From Thalassospira sp. MCCC 1A01148 (GTDB lineage Bacteria > Pseudomonadota > Alphaproteobacteria > Rhodospirillales > Thalassospiraceae), in NCBI RefSeq assembly GCF_001613795.1, contig NZ_LPVZ01000009.1:1-52121 (forward strand): a stretch of 52,121 nucleotides of DNA, read 5' to 3'. How positions within the stretch are numbered: position 1 is the first letter of the stretch; each line of letters begins with the position of its first letter. Shown here in pieces: positions 9,273 through 17,728 of this stretch. The position numbers were made by a program, and so were the translations under genes. Under the pieces are notes generated by a model. That model did not search any database. It was not told the origin of the DNA and worked only from the letters and a program-made list of their open reading frames with translations.

Positions 9273-9492
9273 ACCCGACTGACTCACTACATTAAGGGCA
9301 GAGAAAAGCGGATATTAAATATCCAAATGATTCAAATCACTGGTGAATTTGAATCCATCAACTGGGCAAAAATTGCCGGTTGTTAACCTGTTCTTCAGCA
9401 TGGAGAACTATTCGTTGTTGATGCTGGTCGCATTCCGCATGGATCGATCCGCACAGGGACAGTGGTAAATTTTCGTTTCGGAGCAGTCGAAC
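9273..9492 (+). promoter_or_regulatory. Regulatory region of the fliF operon with two dyads
   Basis: Non-coding. It contains the 15-bp palindrome GGATATT-A-AATATCC (9310-9324). A second inverted repeat follows, ATTCAAAT / ATTTGAAT with a 9-base loop (9330-9354). There is also a TTAACC half-site of CtrA type at 9383-9388. A sequence around 9361-9377 (CTGGGCAAAAATTGCC) resembles a sigma-54 promoter but GG and GC are one base too close. CGGAG just before the GTG is the fliF ribosome site. In Caulobacter the fliF operon is under CtrA and FlbD control; by analogy these may be regulator sites. Confidence 0.5.
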
Positions 9493-11145
9493 GTGGGCGG
9501 CTTGTTGCAAACACTAAAAAGTCTTGGACCAACGCGCCTGATGGCTATCAGCGGCGTGGGCGTGTTGCTGCTTGTCTTCTTTGTATTCTTGATCATGCGC
9601 GTTTCCGCCCCGAACATGGAACTGCTCTATCGCGATCTGGACCCGGGCGATGCCAGCCAGATTGTCAATCGCCTGGAAGATCAACAAGTCCAGTACCAGC
9701 TGCTCAATAACGGCACTGAAATCCTTGTCCCGGCCGACCAGGTCAACCGCATGCGCCTGAGCATGGCGGAAAGCGGCCTGCCGACTGGCGGCTCTGTCGG
9801 TTACGAAGTATTTGATAACTCCGATGGTTTCGGCGCGACGAGTTTTGAGCAGAACATTAACCACGTCCGCGCCCTTGAAGGCGAACTGGCCAGAACGATT
9901 GCCGCGATCCAGTCGATCCAGCAGGCACGTGTTCATCTGGTTCTGCCCAAACGTCAAATGTTCTCGCGCGAAACGCAGGACGCCAGTGCCTCAATTGCCG
10001 TAAAAATGGCGGGCGGTGAACTGAAACCTGAACAAGTCGTTGCAATTCAGCACCTTGTCGCTGCCGCTGTGCCACAACTTGACCCCGGCAAGGTATCGAT
10101 CATTGATGAACGTGGACGTTTGCTTGCCCGCGGTGACGGCGAACAGCAGTCTTCGACCTTCCTGACGCAGACCGCTGACGAAATGCGCATTCGCACGGAA
10201 AGCCGCCTGCGCAATACCATCGAAGATTTGCTGTCACGTTCCCTTGGCTATGGCGAGGTTCGCGCCGAAGTCTCGGTCGAAATGGACTTCAACAAGGTTA
10301 CGACGGCTGACGAGCGCTTTAACCCTGACGAGCGCGTGATCCGTTCAAGCCAAACGATCGAAGAAAATGCCACCAATTCCGAGACCGAGGGCACCGATCC
10401 GGTAACGCTGCAAAACAACCTGCCAGATGCAAACTTTGACGCTGCCAACGGAGCTGGCACCCAAAGTCAGGAAAACCGCACCGAAGAAACCGTCAACTAC
10501 GAGATTTCCAAAACCACCACCACACAGGTCAAGGAAATCGGCGAAATTTCGCGTGTGACGGTGGCGGTGCTCGTTGATGGCACCTACACCACCGACGAAA
10601 ATGGCGAGCGCCTGTATCAGGAACGCTCCCCGGAAGACCTCGAGAAGATCGCAGCACTTGTTCGTAGCGCCATCGGCTATGATCCCCAGCGCAGCGATCA
10701 GGTCGAAGTCATCAACATGCAGTTCGCCGATACCGACGATCTGTTCCCGGATGAAGAAATCGAGACATTCCTTGGCCTCGACAAGGCTGAAATCTTCCGC
10801 ATCGCCGAGATGCTGGTCTTGGCAATTGTCGCCATCCTTGTCATCCTGCTGGTGGTCCGCCCTCTGCTGACCCGTGCGTTCGAAACCCTGCCCAGTGCGG
10901 CAGACATGGCACAGCGGCAGCTTCTTGCCGAGGACATGAGCGCAGAGGGCACACCGGCCCTTGAAGGTCCGGCGCCGGTTCCGATGGCACCTGGTGGTGC
11001 CGACGACGGCGAGGAACTGATCAACCTGTCGCAGGTTGAAGGCCGCGTGAAAGCATCCTCGGTCAAGAAGATCGGCGAGATCGTGGAGAAACATCCGGAA
11101 GAAGCTCTCTCGATTATTCGCAACTGGCTGTACCAGGAAAGCTGA
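9493..11145 (+). CDS. fliF: Flagellar MS-ring protein FliF
   Basis: 550 residues, a normal length. FliF builds the MS ring in the inner membrane. There is one N-terminal membrane segment (about 15-37), then the secretin-like ring-building motifs with MRLSMAESGLPTGGSVGYEVFD and ARVHLVLPKRQMFSRE (about 76-160). A second membrane segment lies at about 434-456. The extreme C-terminus (about 515-550, VEGRVKASSVKKIGEIVEKHPEEA) is the segment that binds FliG. Translation starts at GTG with CGGAG upstream; no in-frame ATG fits the N-terminus. fliG does not follow, although the FliG-binding tail is intact. Confidence 0.96.
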   Translation: MGGLLQTLKSLGPTRLMAISGVGVLLLVFFVFLIMRVSAPNMELLYRDLDPGDASQIVNRLEDQQVQYQLLNNGTEILVPADQVNRMRLSMAESGLPTGGSVGYEVFDNSDGFGATSFEQNINHVRALEGELARTIAAIQSIQQARVHLVLPKRQMFSRETQDASASIAVKMAGGELKPEQVVAIQHLVAAAVPQLDPGKVSIIDERGRLLARGDGEQQSSTFLTQTADEMRIRTESRLRNTIEDLLSRSLGYGEVRAEVSVEMDFNKVTTADERFNPDERVIRSSQTIEENATNSETEGTDPVTLQNNLPDANFDAANGAGTQSQENRTEETVNYEISKTTTTQVKEIGEISRVTVAVLVDGTYTTDENGERLYQERSPEDLEKIAALVRSAIGYDPQRSDQVEVINMQFADTDDLFPDEEIETFLGLDKAEIFRIAEMLVLAIVAILVILLVVRPLLTRAFETLPSAADMAQRQLLAEDMSAEGTPALEGPAPVPMAPGGADDGEELINLSQVEGRVKASSVKKIGEIVEKHPEEALSIIRNWLYQES

Positions 11146-11150
11146 TGCTC

Positions 11151-11175
11151 CTGACAGTGATCGGCTCACTGACAG
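11151..11175 (+). repeat. Stem-loop in the fliF-fliH gap
   Basis: Arms CTGACAGTGA and TCACTGACAG pair at 9 of 10 positions around a TCGGC loop. It lies 6 bases after the fliF stop, in the 79-base gap where fliG would be expected. There is no T run directly after it. Confidence 0.55.
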
Positions 11176-11224
11176 CCGCAGGGCTTCCTCCCTTTTGTTG
11201 CACAAGGCGTTTTAGCAGTTTGAT

Positions 11225-12613
11225 ATGACGGCCATTGAAAAGTTCACATTCTCATTAAGCTTCGACGATGCCGACAACGTAATCCGTTCGGCAGGCGGCG
11301 AGGATGAGCATTACGAACTGGGCAAGAAAAAGAAGAAAAAGAAAGAAGACGAAGCCCCGCCGCCCCCGCCCCCGGTCTATACCGAGGAACAGGGTACCCA
11401 AATGGTGGCAGATGCTGAAAAGCGTGGCCACGAACAGGGTTTTGCCGAGGGTCACAAACAGGGATTTGACGAAGCCCACCAGCAAATCATGGCCTCGCTT
11501 GAAAAGGCCGTTGGCGATGTGGAATCTGAAATTGCTGAAAAGCTGGCCCAGATTGACGAGCAGCAAAAGCGCGCCAATGCCAAGATCAACGAAGATGCCA
11601 TTCACGTTGCCCTTGGTATCATTCGCAAACTCGCCCCTGCCTGGTCGAAGCAGTATCAGTTGACCGAGATCGAAGACATTGTCCGGCAATGTCTGGCCAA
11701 TCTGTTTGATGTTCCGAAAGTCATGATCAAGGTTCATCCTGAACTTGAAAAAGATGTCGGGGCGGCGACAGAACGCATCGCCGTTTCGCGTGGTTTTTCC
11801 GGCAAGATCGTCGTTGTTGGGGAACCCGATGTCGCGATGGGCGATTGTCAGGTTTCGTGGGGCGATGGCACAGCAGTGCGCAACAGTTCACGTATCTGGT
11901 CCGAGATCAACGAGATCATCGACAATGCGCTGGCCCTACATGCCAGTGACCATGGTCTGGCAGAAAGCGATATGGGCGATCCCGAAGTTCAGGAAAGCCG
12001 TATGCCAAAAGACGATCTGGCATCTTCCACACCGGCAGATGAAGGGGCAGATGCAGGCAACGTACCCACCGACCCAACAGAGATGCCAAACAAGTCGGAC
12101 ATGAACCGGGAAGCGACGCCAAATTACCCGCAGCCGACAGAAGCCCCCGAGCCTGCCAACCACCAGACATCTGGTTCGGAGTCACCGGAAAGCTTGCGTA
12201 GTCCAGATGCCAATCCCGCTGAACCGACCCAAGGCAATCCGACAGAGGCGGTGAAACACGTCACACCGGACATGCCATCCCCTGCCGGACCAGCCGCACA
12301 CGGGGCTGCACCCCAAGAAGGCGATGGCACCGACGCGCGGAATATGCAAACATCGCAAGAAGATACAATGGCAAATCCGGCAACCGCAGGTGACACGGCA
12401 CAAAGACCGGAAACAATCACCGAAGGTCAGGCCGACGACAAGCCTGACACACAAAATAACCATACGACGGCAACCGCGCAAAATCCTGCGAAGCCCGTCA
12501 ACGCTGGCCCCGAGAATGGGCAGCCGCGCACGCAGGAAAACCCGACGACCACAGCCGGCGAGACGGCTGCTGTGAAGCAACCGACCAAAGACGCAGGAGA
12601 CGAAAATGGCTGA
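11225..12613 (+). CDS. fliH: Flagellar assembly protein FliH (FlbE-like) with long C-terminal tail
   Basis: 462 residues. FliH regulates the export ATPase FliI and tethers it to the C ring. Residues 33-39 are seven consecutive Lys, followed by an acidic and Pro-rich stretch. The FliH core is about 55-240, with repeated GxxxG-like spacing (KRGHEQGFAEGHKQGFDEAH) and a C-terminal part with VMIKVHPELEKDV and GDCQVSWGDGTAVRNSS. Residues about 250-462 are a low-complexity acidic, Pro/Thr/Asn/Gln-rich tail that roughly doubles the usual length of about 220-250. The start region has no strong ribosome site. The 3' end overlaps fliN by 8 bases. Confidence 0.85.
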   Translation: MTAIEKFTFSLSFDDADNVIRSAGGEDEHYELGKKKKKKKEDEAPPPPPPVYTEEQGTQMVADAEKRGHEQGFAEGHKQGFDEAHQQIMASLEKAVGDVESEIAEKLAQIDEQQKRANAKINEDAIHVALGIIRKLAPAWSKQYQLTEIEDIVRQCLANLFDVPKVMIKVHPELEKDVGAATERIAVSRGFSGKIVVVGEPDVAMGDCQVSWGDGTAVRNSSRIWSEINEIIDNALALHASDHGLAESDMGDPEVQESRMPKDDLASSTPADEGADAGNVPTDPTEMPNKSDMNREATPNYPQPTEAPEPANHQTSGSESPESLRSPDANPAEPTQGNPTEAVKHVTPDMPSPAGPAAHGAAPQEGDGTDARNMQTSQEDTMANPATAGDTAQRPETITEGQADDKPDTQNNHTTATAQNPAKPVNAGPENGQPRTQENPTTTAGETAAVKQPTKDAGDENG

Positions 12614-12968
12614 TGATGACGATCTCGAACTCTCGGAACTCGATGACGATCAAATTGAACTTGAGGGCGAAGGAACCGAACTTCTCGCCGCGGCCGAAGC
12701 TGGCAGCGAGCAGATGAAGACTTCCAAGGATCTTGAAGCCGTGTACGATATTCCCGTTCAGGTTTCAGCAGTCCTCGGAAAAGCAACCATGCAGGTCAGT
12801 CAATTGCTGAAACTTGGTCGTGGTGCTGTCGTAGAGCTTGACCGCAAAGTTGGTGAAGCTATTGATATCTATGTTAACAACCGTCTCGTCGCGCGTGGCG
12901 AGGTCGTGGTGGTGGAAGACCGGCTTGGTGTTACCATGACGGAAATCATCAAATCCGAGAAAAGCTAA
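12606..12968 (+). CDS. fliN: Flagellar motor switch protein FliN
   Basis: 120 residues. FliN forms the lower part of the C ring and takes part in switching and in docking FliH-FliI. The first 35 residues are strongly acidic. The SpoA domain (about 43-115) shows VYDIPVQVSAVLGKATMQVSQLLKLGRGAVVELD and VNNRLVARGEVVVVEDRLGVTMTEI, matching the family well. The gene starts inside the end of fliH (8-base overlap), which points to translational coupling; an AGGAGACGAAA site lies within fliH. Confidence 0.96.
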   Translation: MADDDDLELSELDDDQIELEGEGTELLAAAEAGSEQMKTSKDLEAVYDIPVQVSAVLGKATMQVSQLLKLGRGAVVELDRKVGEAIDIYVNNRLVARGEVVVVEDRLGVTMTEIIKSEKS

Positions 12969-12989
12969 CGTAAGAGAGGATATCCGACT

Positions 12990-13784
12990 ATGGCCGAAGG
13001 GGGGACTAAAACGTCGTTTGACATTGCGACAGTCGGGGGACTGGCCATTGGCTTTTCGTTGGTGATTGCAGCAATCATCTTTGGTGGATCGCCGGGTGCC
13101 TTTATCGATATCCCCTCTGTGCTGATTGTTATCGGCGGTACGGCAGCTATTACGGCTGTTAGCTTTGCGTTGGGCGAGTTTCTTGGATCGGGCAAGATCC
13201 TTATGCGCACGATTTTCCATAAATCGCGCAATCCGGCGGATGCGGCCCTCCAGATCCTTCAGCTGGCTGAAATTGCCCGTAAGGGTGGCGTACTGTCACT
13301 GCAGGGACATCTCGATAGCCTGCAAAGCGAGGAATACCTCTGGAAAGGTTTGTCGCTGGTCGTTGACGGCACCCCGCCCGAGGAAGTCGAAGCCATCATG
13401 CGCAAAGACATGAATGCCACCATCGGCCGCCACCAAAAAGGTGCGAACATCATGAAAAAGGCCGGTGACGTTGCACCGGCGATGGGCCTGATCGGGACGT
13501 TGATCGGTCTGGTGCAGATGCTTGGCAACCTTGACGACCCGTCCTCGATTGGTCCGTCGATGGCTGTTGCGCTTTTGACAACCTTCTATGGCGCGGTTCT
13601 GGCCAACATGGTCTTCATGCCACTTGCGGGTAAACTTGAACGTAATTCCAACGACGAAGAGCTTTTGAATTCGGTCTATATGGTTGGTGCGGTTTCCATT
13701 GGCCGGCAGGAAAACCCTCGCCGTCTGGAAATGCTGATCAACTCGATCCTGCCGCCGTCAAAACGCGTCAGCTACTTCGATTGA
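12990..13784 (+). CDS. MotA/PomA-type flagellar stator protein (sodium-type family)
   Basis: 264 residues. MotA/PomA proteins form the stator that converts ion flow into torque. Membrane segments are visible at about 15-32, 37-57, 160-182 and 190-212. The core AMGLIGTLIGLVQMLGNLDDP followed by IGPSMAVALLTTFYGAVLANMVF resembles Vibrio PomA more than E. coli MotA, which suggests, without proving, Na+ coupling. It sits between fliN and flbD in the fliF operon. No motB/pomB partner, with its OmpA-like domain, is in the window. GAGAGG lies 11 bases before the ATG. Confidence 0.9.
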   Translation: MAEGGTKTSFDIATVGGLAIGFSLVIAAIIFGGSPGAFIDIPSVLIVIGGTAAITAVSFALGEFLGSGKILMRTIFHKSRNPADAALQILQLAEIARKGGVLSLQGHLDSLQSEEYLWKGLSLVVDGTPPEEVEAIMRKDMNATIGRHQKGANIMKKAGDVAPAMGLIGTLIGLVQMLGNLDDPSSIGPSMAVALLTTFYGAVLANMVFMPLAGKLERNSNDEELLNSVYMVGAVSIGRQENPRRLEMLINSILPPSKRVSYFD

Positions 13785-13865
13785 TCGAATGTGTGAATAC
13801 CGGCCCTTTTGCCCAGACACACCGGGTGCAAAGGGTCCCCAAACTGATCGGAAAGAGATGAGACG

Positions 13866-15419
13866 ATGCAGGTACTGATCGTTGGTGGACTGGGCGGACA
13901 GATAGGCGCAGCCAGCAAGATCGCAATGGCGCGCGGCGCTTCGGTCCAGTTGGCCGAAAGCGTGACGACCGCGCTTAACATCCTGCGAACGGGCAACCGG
14001 ATTGATCTGGTCATGGCTGACATCACGCTTGATGTCGCCGCTCTGATTGACGCCATGGGAGCCGAGCGCATCACCGTGCCGGTCGTGGCATGTGGCATCG
14101 GTAATGATGTCAACGGTGCGGTTAACGCCATCAAAGCGGGCGCACAGGAATTCATTCCCCTGCCGCCCGAAGCGGATCTGATTGCCGCGATCTTCGAAGC
14201 AGTGACCGAGGAAAGCCACGCCCTGATCCATCGCGATGCCCGCATGGCGGAAACCCTGCGACTGGCAAATCAGGTCGCCAACAGCTCGGCCTCTATCCTG
14301 ATCACGGGTGAAAGCGGTACCGGTAAGGAAATCATTTCGCGTTACGTGCACCGCAAGTCCAATCGCGCGGACAAGCCGTTTGTCGCCGTGAACTGCGCGG
14401 CAATCCCCGATAATCTTCTTGAATCCGAACTGTTCGGCCACGAAAAAGGGGCCTTCACCGGGGCACAGGCGCGCCGCATCGGTAAATTTGAAGAAGCCAA
14501 TGGCGGGACCCTTTTGCTTGATGAAATCAGCGAAATGGATGTCCGTCTTCAGGCCAAGCTCCTGCGTGCCATTCAGGAAAAGGAAATTGACCGGCTGGGC
14601 GGCAAAAGCCCCGTGAAGGTCGATGTCCGCATTCTGGCGACCTCGAACCGAAATCTTGAGGCCGAAGTCAATGCCGGCAACTTCCGCGAGGATTTGTATT
14701 TCCGCCTGAATGTCGTCAATCTTGACATCCCATCCCTGCGCGAACGTCCCGATGATATTCCGGTACTGGCCGAGTTCTTTGTCAAAAAGTATTCCGAGGC
14801 CAATGATGTTCCCGTCCGGCCGATCAGCCCGCTGGCGATCCAGCGTCTGCTATCCCATCACTGGCGGGGCAATGTGCGCGAGCTGGAAAACACCATGCAC
14901 CGCGCCGTGCTGATTGCTGGTCCCGACGAGATAGGGCCAGAGGCCATCATGCTTTCGGGATCAGGCAGTAGCGAACCGGCACCTGCCGCGCCCGCGCCAC
15001 AGGCCCCTTCACCCGCCCCTACGGCACCTGCCGCACCAGCACGGGCAAGCTCGGCCTATGCAAACGCCAATGCAGCCTATGGCGCCGCATCATCCGCTTA
15101 CCAACCCAGCGCACCAACACCACCGCCTGCTCCCAATGCCCCGGCAGAAAATGCACCTGCTTCGGATCAGGACACCGGCAGTTCTGAAAGCACATCAGAT
15201 GAAGTTGCAGGGAACGGGTCCGTCACGTCGGCCCTTGTTGGGCGCACAGTGGCTGATGTCGAACGTGATCTGATTATTGATACGCTCAAGCATTGCTTTG
15301 GGAACCGAACCCACGCGGCCAACATTCTTGGCATTTCCATTCGGACCCTGCGCAACAAGTTGCGCCAGTATAGCGACGAAGGACTTGCTGTACCGGCCCC
15401 GGGTGACGGTCACGACTGA
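13866..15419 (+). CDS. flbD: Sigma-54-dependent flagellar regulator FlbD
   Basis: 517 residues. FlbD activates late flagellar sigma-54 promoters. The N-terminal receiver-like domain (about 1-115) keeps an Asp at the usual phosphorylation place (VMADITLD) but lacks the acidic pair (VLIVGG instead of DD) and the switch Lys (FIPLPPE), as in Caulobacter FlbD. The AAA+ domain (about 125-360) has Walker A GESGTGKE, the sigma-54-contacting GAFTGA loop and Walker B GGTLLLDEISEM. A Pro/Ala/Ser linker of about 90 residues follows. The C-terminal Fis-type helix-turn-helix reads NRTHAANILGISIRTLRNKLRQY. The probable target 4910-4926 is in this window. FliX, its known partner in Caulobacter, is not. Confidence 0.93.
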   Translation: MQVLIVGGLGGQIGAASKIAMARGASVQLAESVTTALNILRTGNRIDLVMADITLDVAALIDAMGAERITVPVVACGIGNDVNGAVNAIKAGAQEFIPLPPEADLIAAIFEAVTEESHALIHRDARMAETLRLANQVANSSASILITGESGTGKEIISRYVHRKSNRADKPFVAVNCAAIPDNLLESELFGHEKGAFTGAQARRIGKFEEANGGTLLLDEISEMDVRLQAKLLRAIQEKEIDRLGGKSPVKVDVRILATSNRNLEAEVNAGNFREDLYFRLNVVNLDIPSLRERPDDIPVLAEFFVKKYSEANDVPVRPISPLAIQRLLSHHWRGNVRELENTMHRAVLIAGPDEIGPEAIMLSGSGSSEPAPAAPAPQAPSPAPTAPAAPARASSAYANANAAYGAASSAYQPSAPTPPPAPNAPAENAPASDQDTGSSESTSDEVAGNGSVTSALVGRTVADVERDLIIDTLKHCFGNRTHAANILGISIRTLRNKLRQYSDEGLAVPAPGDGHD

Positions 15420-15508
15420 ACATGAAATTTCGGCGCGCTGTCCCCATCTTCAAGGCAGGTAAAGGCGCAATGAACATCGAGCAAGCAACAGGATAACAAG
15501 CAAAGAAA

Positions 15509-17671
15509 ATGGCCGAAGGTCAAGACATCACACCGACTGGTTCCGGCGGCTCTGACGGCCCCGGCGGCGGTGCGCCGGGCGGGTTAAATCTCGGCGCCTT
15601 GCAGTCACGTGTCGCTTCGGCCATGAAACGTGGCGATATCGCCATGGCACTGGGCTTTATCATGATCCTTGTGGTCATGATGTTCCCGATGCCGCCGTGG
15701 CTGCTTGATTTCATGCTGGCCCTTTCGATCAGCTTCTCTGTGCTGATCCTGATGACATCGCTGTTCATCCAGAAACCGCTTGAATTCAACTCTTTCCCGA
15801 CGATCCTGCTGGTGGCGACGTCGCTCAGGCTTGCGCTGAACATTGCGACAACCCGCCTGATCCTTGGCTATGGGCACGAAGGCACGCATGCCGCCGGCGC
15901 GGTGATCGAAGCGTTTGGCAGCTTCCTGATTTCGGGCAATTTCGTCATCGGGATTATTGTCTTTGCCATCCTTGTGATCATCAACTTTGTCGTCATCACC
16001 AAGGGTTCCGGCCGTATCGCCGAGGTCGCGGCACGCTTTACCCTTGATGCCATGCCCGGCAAACAGATGGCCATTGACGCCGATTTGTCATCGGGCCTGA
16101 TCAATGAAGAACAGGCCAAGGCCCGCCGTAAGGAACTTGAAGATGAAAGTTCCTTCTTCGGGTCGATGGATGGTGCATCCAAGTTTGTTCGTGGCGATGC
16201 TGTTGCCGGCATTCTGATTACGTTTATCAACGTGATCGGTGGCATCATCATCGGCACAGCCCAGATGGGTCTTTCCCTTGCCGAGGCAACCGAGACTTAC
16301 ACGATCCTGACCGTTGGCGACGGTCTGGTTTCGCAGATCCCTGCCCTGATCGTTTCGACCGCCGCGGGTCTTCTGGTCACCAAGGGGGGCCTTGACGGCG
16401 CAACGGAAAAGGCCGTTTTCGGACAGGTCAGTAACTATCCGGCCGCCCTTGGCGTTGCCGCCGCCCTGATGGGTGGCATGTCGCTTTTGCCGGGCATTCC
16501 GATGCTGTGGTTCCTGATGATCGCGGCTGGACTGGGTTATTTGGCCTATTACATGGGCAACCGCCAGAAGGCCGCCGTCGCGCAGGAACAGATGAAGGAA
16601 TCCCAGGCCGCAGCAGAAGCCGCAGGCCCGCCCCCTGAAGAACCCATCGCCAATGCGTTGCGCATGGATTATGTGCGCCTTGAACTGGGCTATGGGCTGC
16701 TGTCACTCATCAGTACGGAACGCGGCCAGAAACTGACCGATCAGATCAAGGCACTGCGTCGCCAGCTTGCAGGCGACATGGGCTTTGTCATGCCGTCGGT
16801 GCGTATTCAGGACAACATGCAGTTGCCAGCAAATACATACGTCCTGCGCGTCAAGGAGATCGAGGCAGGGCGTGGGGACCTGCGCCCGAACATGTTGCTG
16901 GTAATGGACCCGCGCGGCGAGGAGATCACCCTGTCTGGCGAAAAAACCATGGAGCCAACCTTTAACCTGCCGGCCATGTGGATCGAACAGGGCATGAAGG
17001 AAGAGGCGATGTTCCGTGGCTATACGGTGGTGGATCCGCAAACGGTAATCACGACGCACATCACCGAAGTGATCAAGGATCACATGCCAGAACTGCTGTC
17101 CTATGCCGAAACGCAGAAGCTGCTGGATGAACTTGATGAAGACCAGAAAAAGCTGGTCGAGGATATCGTCCCCGGTCAGGTTTCGGTTGGCGGTGTTCAG
17201 CGGGTGCTTCAGAACCTTCTGACGGAGCGTGTATCCATCCGAGATCTGCCCACAATCCTTGAAGGCATCGCAGAATCCACGGCATTTACCCGTAACCCGA
17301 CCTTCATGACCGAACATGTGCGTTCACGTCTTGCGCGCCAACTGTCGGATGTGAACACCAATCAGGACGGCGTCATTCCGCTTGTGACCATGTCCCCGCA
17401 ATGGGAACAGGTCTTTGCCGAAAGCCTTGTCGGTTCGGGCGAGGAAAAACAGCTTTCCATTCCGCCAAGCCAACTACAGGAATTCATCAACAAGGTCAGA
17501 ACGACGTTTGAGCGCCTCGGCATGATGGGTGAAAGCCCGGTCCTTTTGACCAGCCCTGGCATTCGCCCCTATGTGCGGTCGATCGTTGAGCGCTTCCGCC
17601 CCAGCACCGTTGTGATGTCGCAAAACGAAATCCACCCCAAGGCACAGCTTAAAACGCTGGGGCAGGTCTGA
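15509..17671 (+). CDS. flhA: Flagellar export gate protein FlhA
   Basis: 720 residues, a normal length. FlhA is the main membrane component of the flagellar type III export gate. The N-terminal half (about 45-350) has eight predicted membrane segments, with the conserved LRLALNIATTRLILGYGHEGTHAAG and VKGSGRIAEVAARFTLDAMPGKQMAIDADL-type (FHIPEP) region, here as VVITKGSGRIAEV. The C-terminal half (about 370-720) is the soluble ring domain that docks chaperone-substrate complexes. It follows flbD by 89 bases and is followed by flhF. Confidence 0.97.
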   Translation: MAEGQDITPTGSGGSDGPGGGAPGGLNLGALQSRVASAMKRGDIAMALGFIMILVVMMFPMPPWLLDFMLALSISFSVLILMTSLFIQKPLEFNSFPTILLVATSLRLALNIATTRLILGYGHEGTHAAGAVIEAFGSFLISGNFVIGIIVFAILVIINFVVITKGSGRIAEVAARFTLDAMPGKQMAIDADLSSGLINEEQAKARRKELEDESSFFGSMDGASKFVRGDAVAGILITFINVIGGIIIGTAQMGLSLAEATETYTILTVGDGLVSQIPALIVSTAAGLLVTKGGLDGATEKAVFGQVSNYPAALGVAAALMGGMSLLPGIPMLWFLMIAAGLGYLAYYMGNRQKAAVAQEQMKESQAAAEAAGPPPEEPIANALRMDYVRLELGYGLLSLISTERGQKLTDQIKALRRQLAGDMGFVMPSVRIQDNMQLPANTYVLRVKEIEAGRGDLRPNMLLVMDPRGEEITLSGEKTMEPTFNLPAMWIEQGMKEEAMFRGYTVVDPQTVITTHITEVIKDHMPELLSYAETQKLLDELDEDQKKLVEDIVPGQVSVGGVQRVLQNLLTERVSIRDLPTILEGIAESTAFTRNPTFMTEHVRSRLARQLSDVNTNQDGVIPLVTMSPQWEQVFAESLVGSGEEKQLSIPPSQLQEFINKVRTTFERLGMMGESPVLLTSPGIRPYVRSIVERFRPSTVVMSQNEIHPKAQLKTLGQV

Positions 17672-17728
17672 TGCGTGAGGTTTTCTTCACCGCCCTGATT
17701 GCGGACAAAGCCAGGCAGGGGGACCGTA

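Noticed and set aside
9361..9377. Sigma-54 promoter for fliF
   Set aside because: CTGGGCAAAAATTGCC looks similar, but GG and GC are nine bases apart rather than ten.
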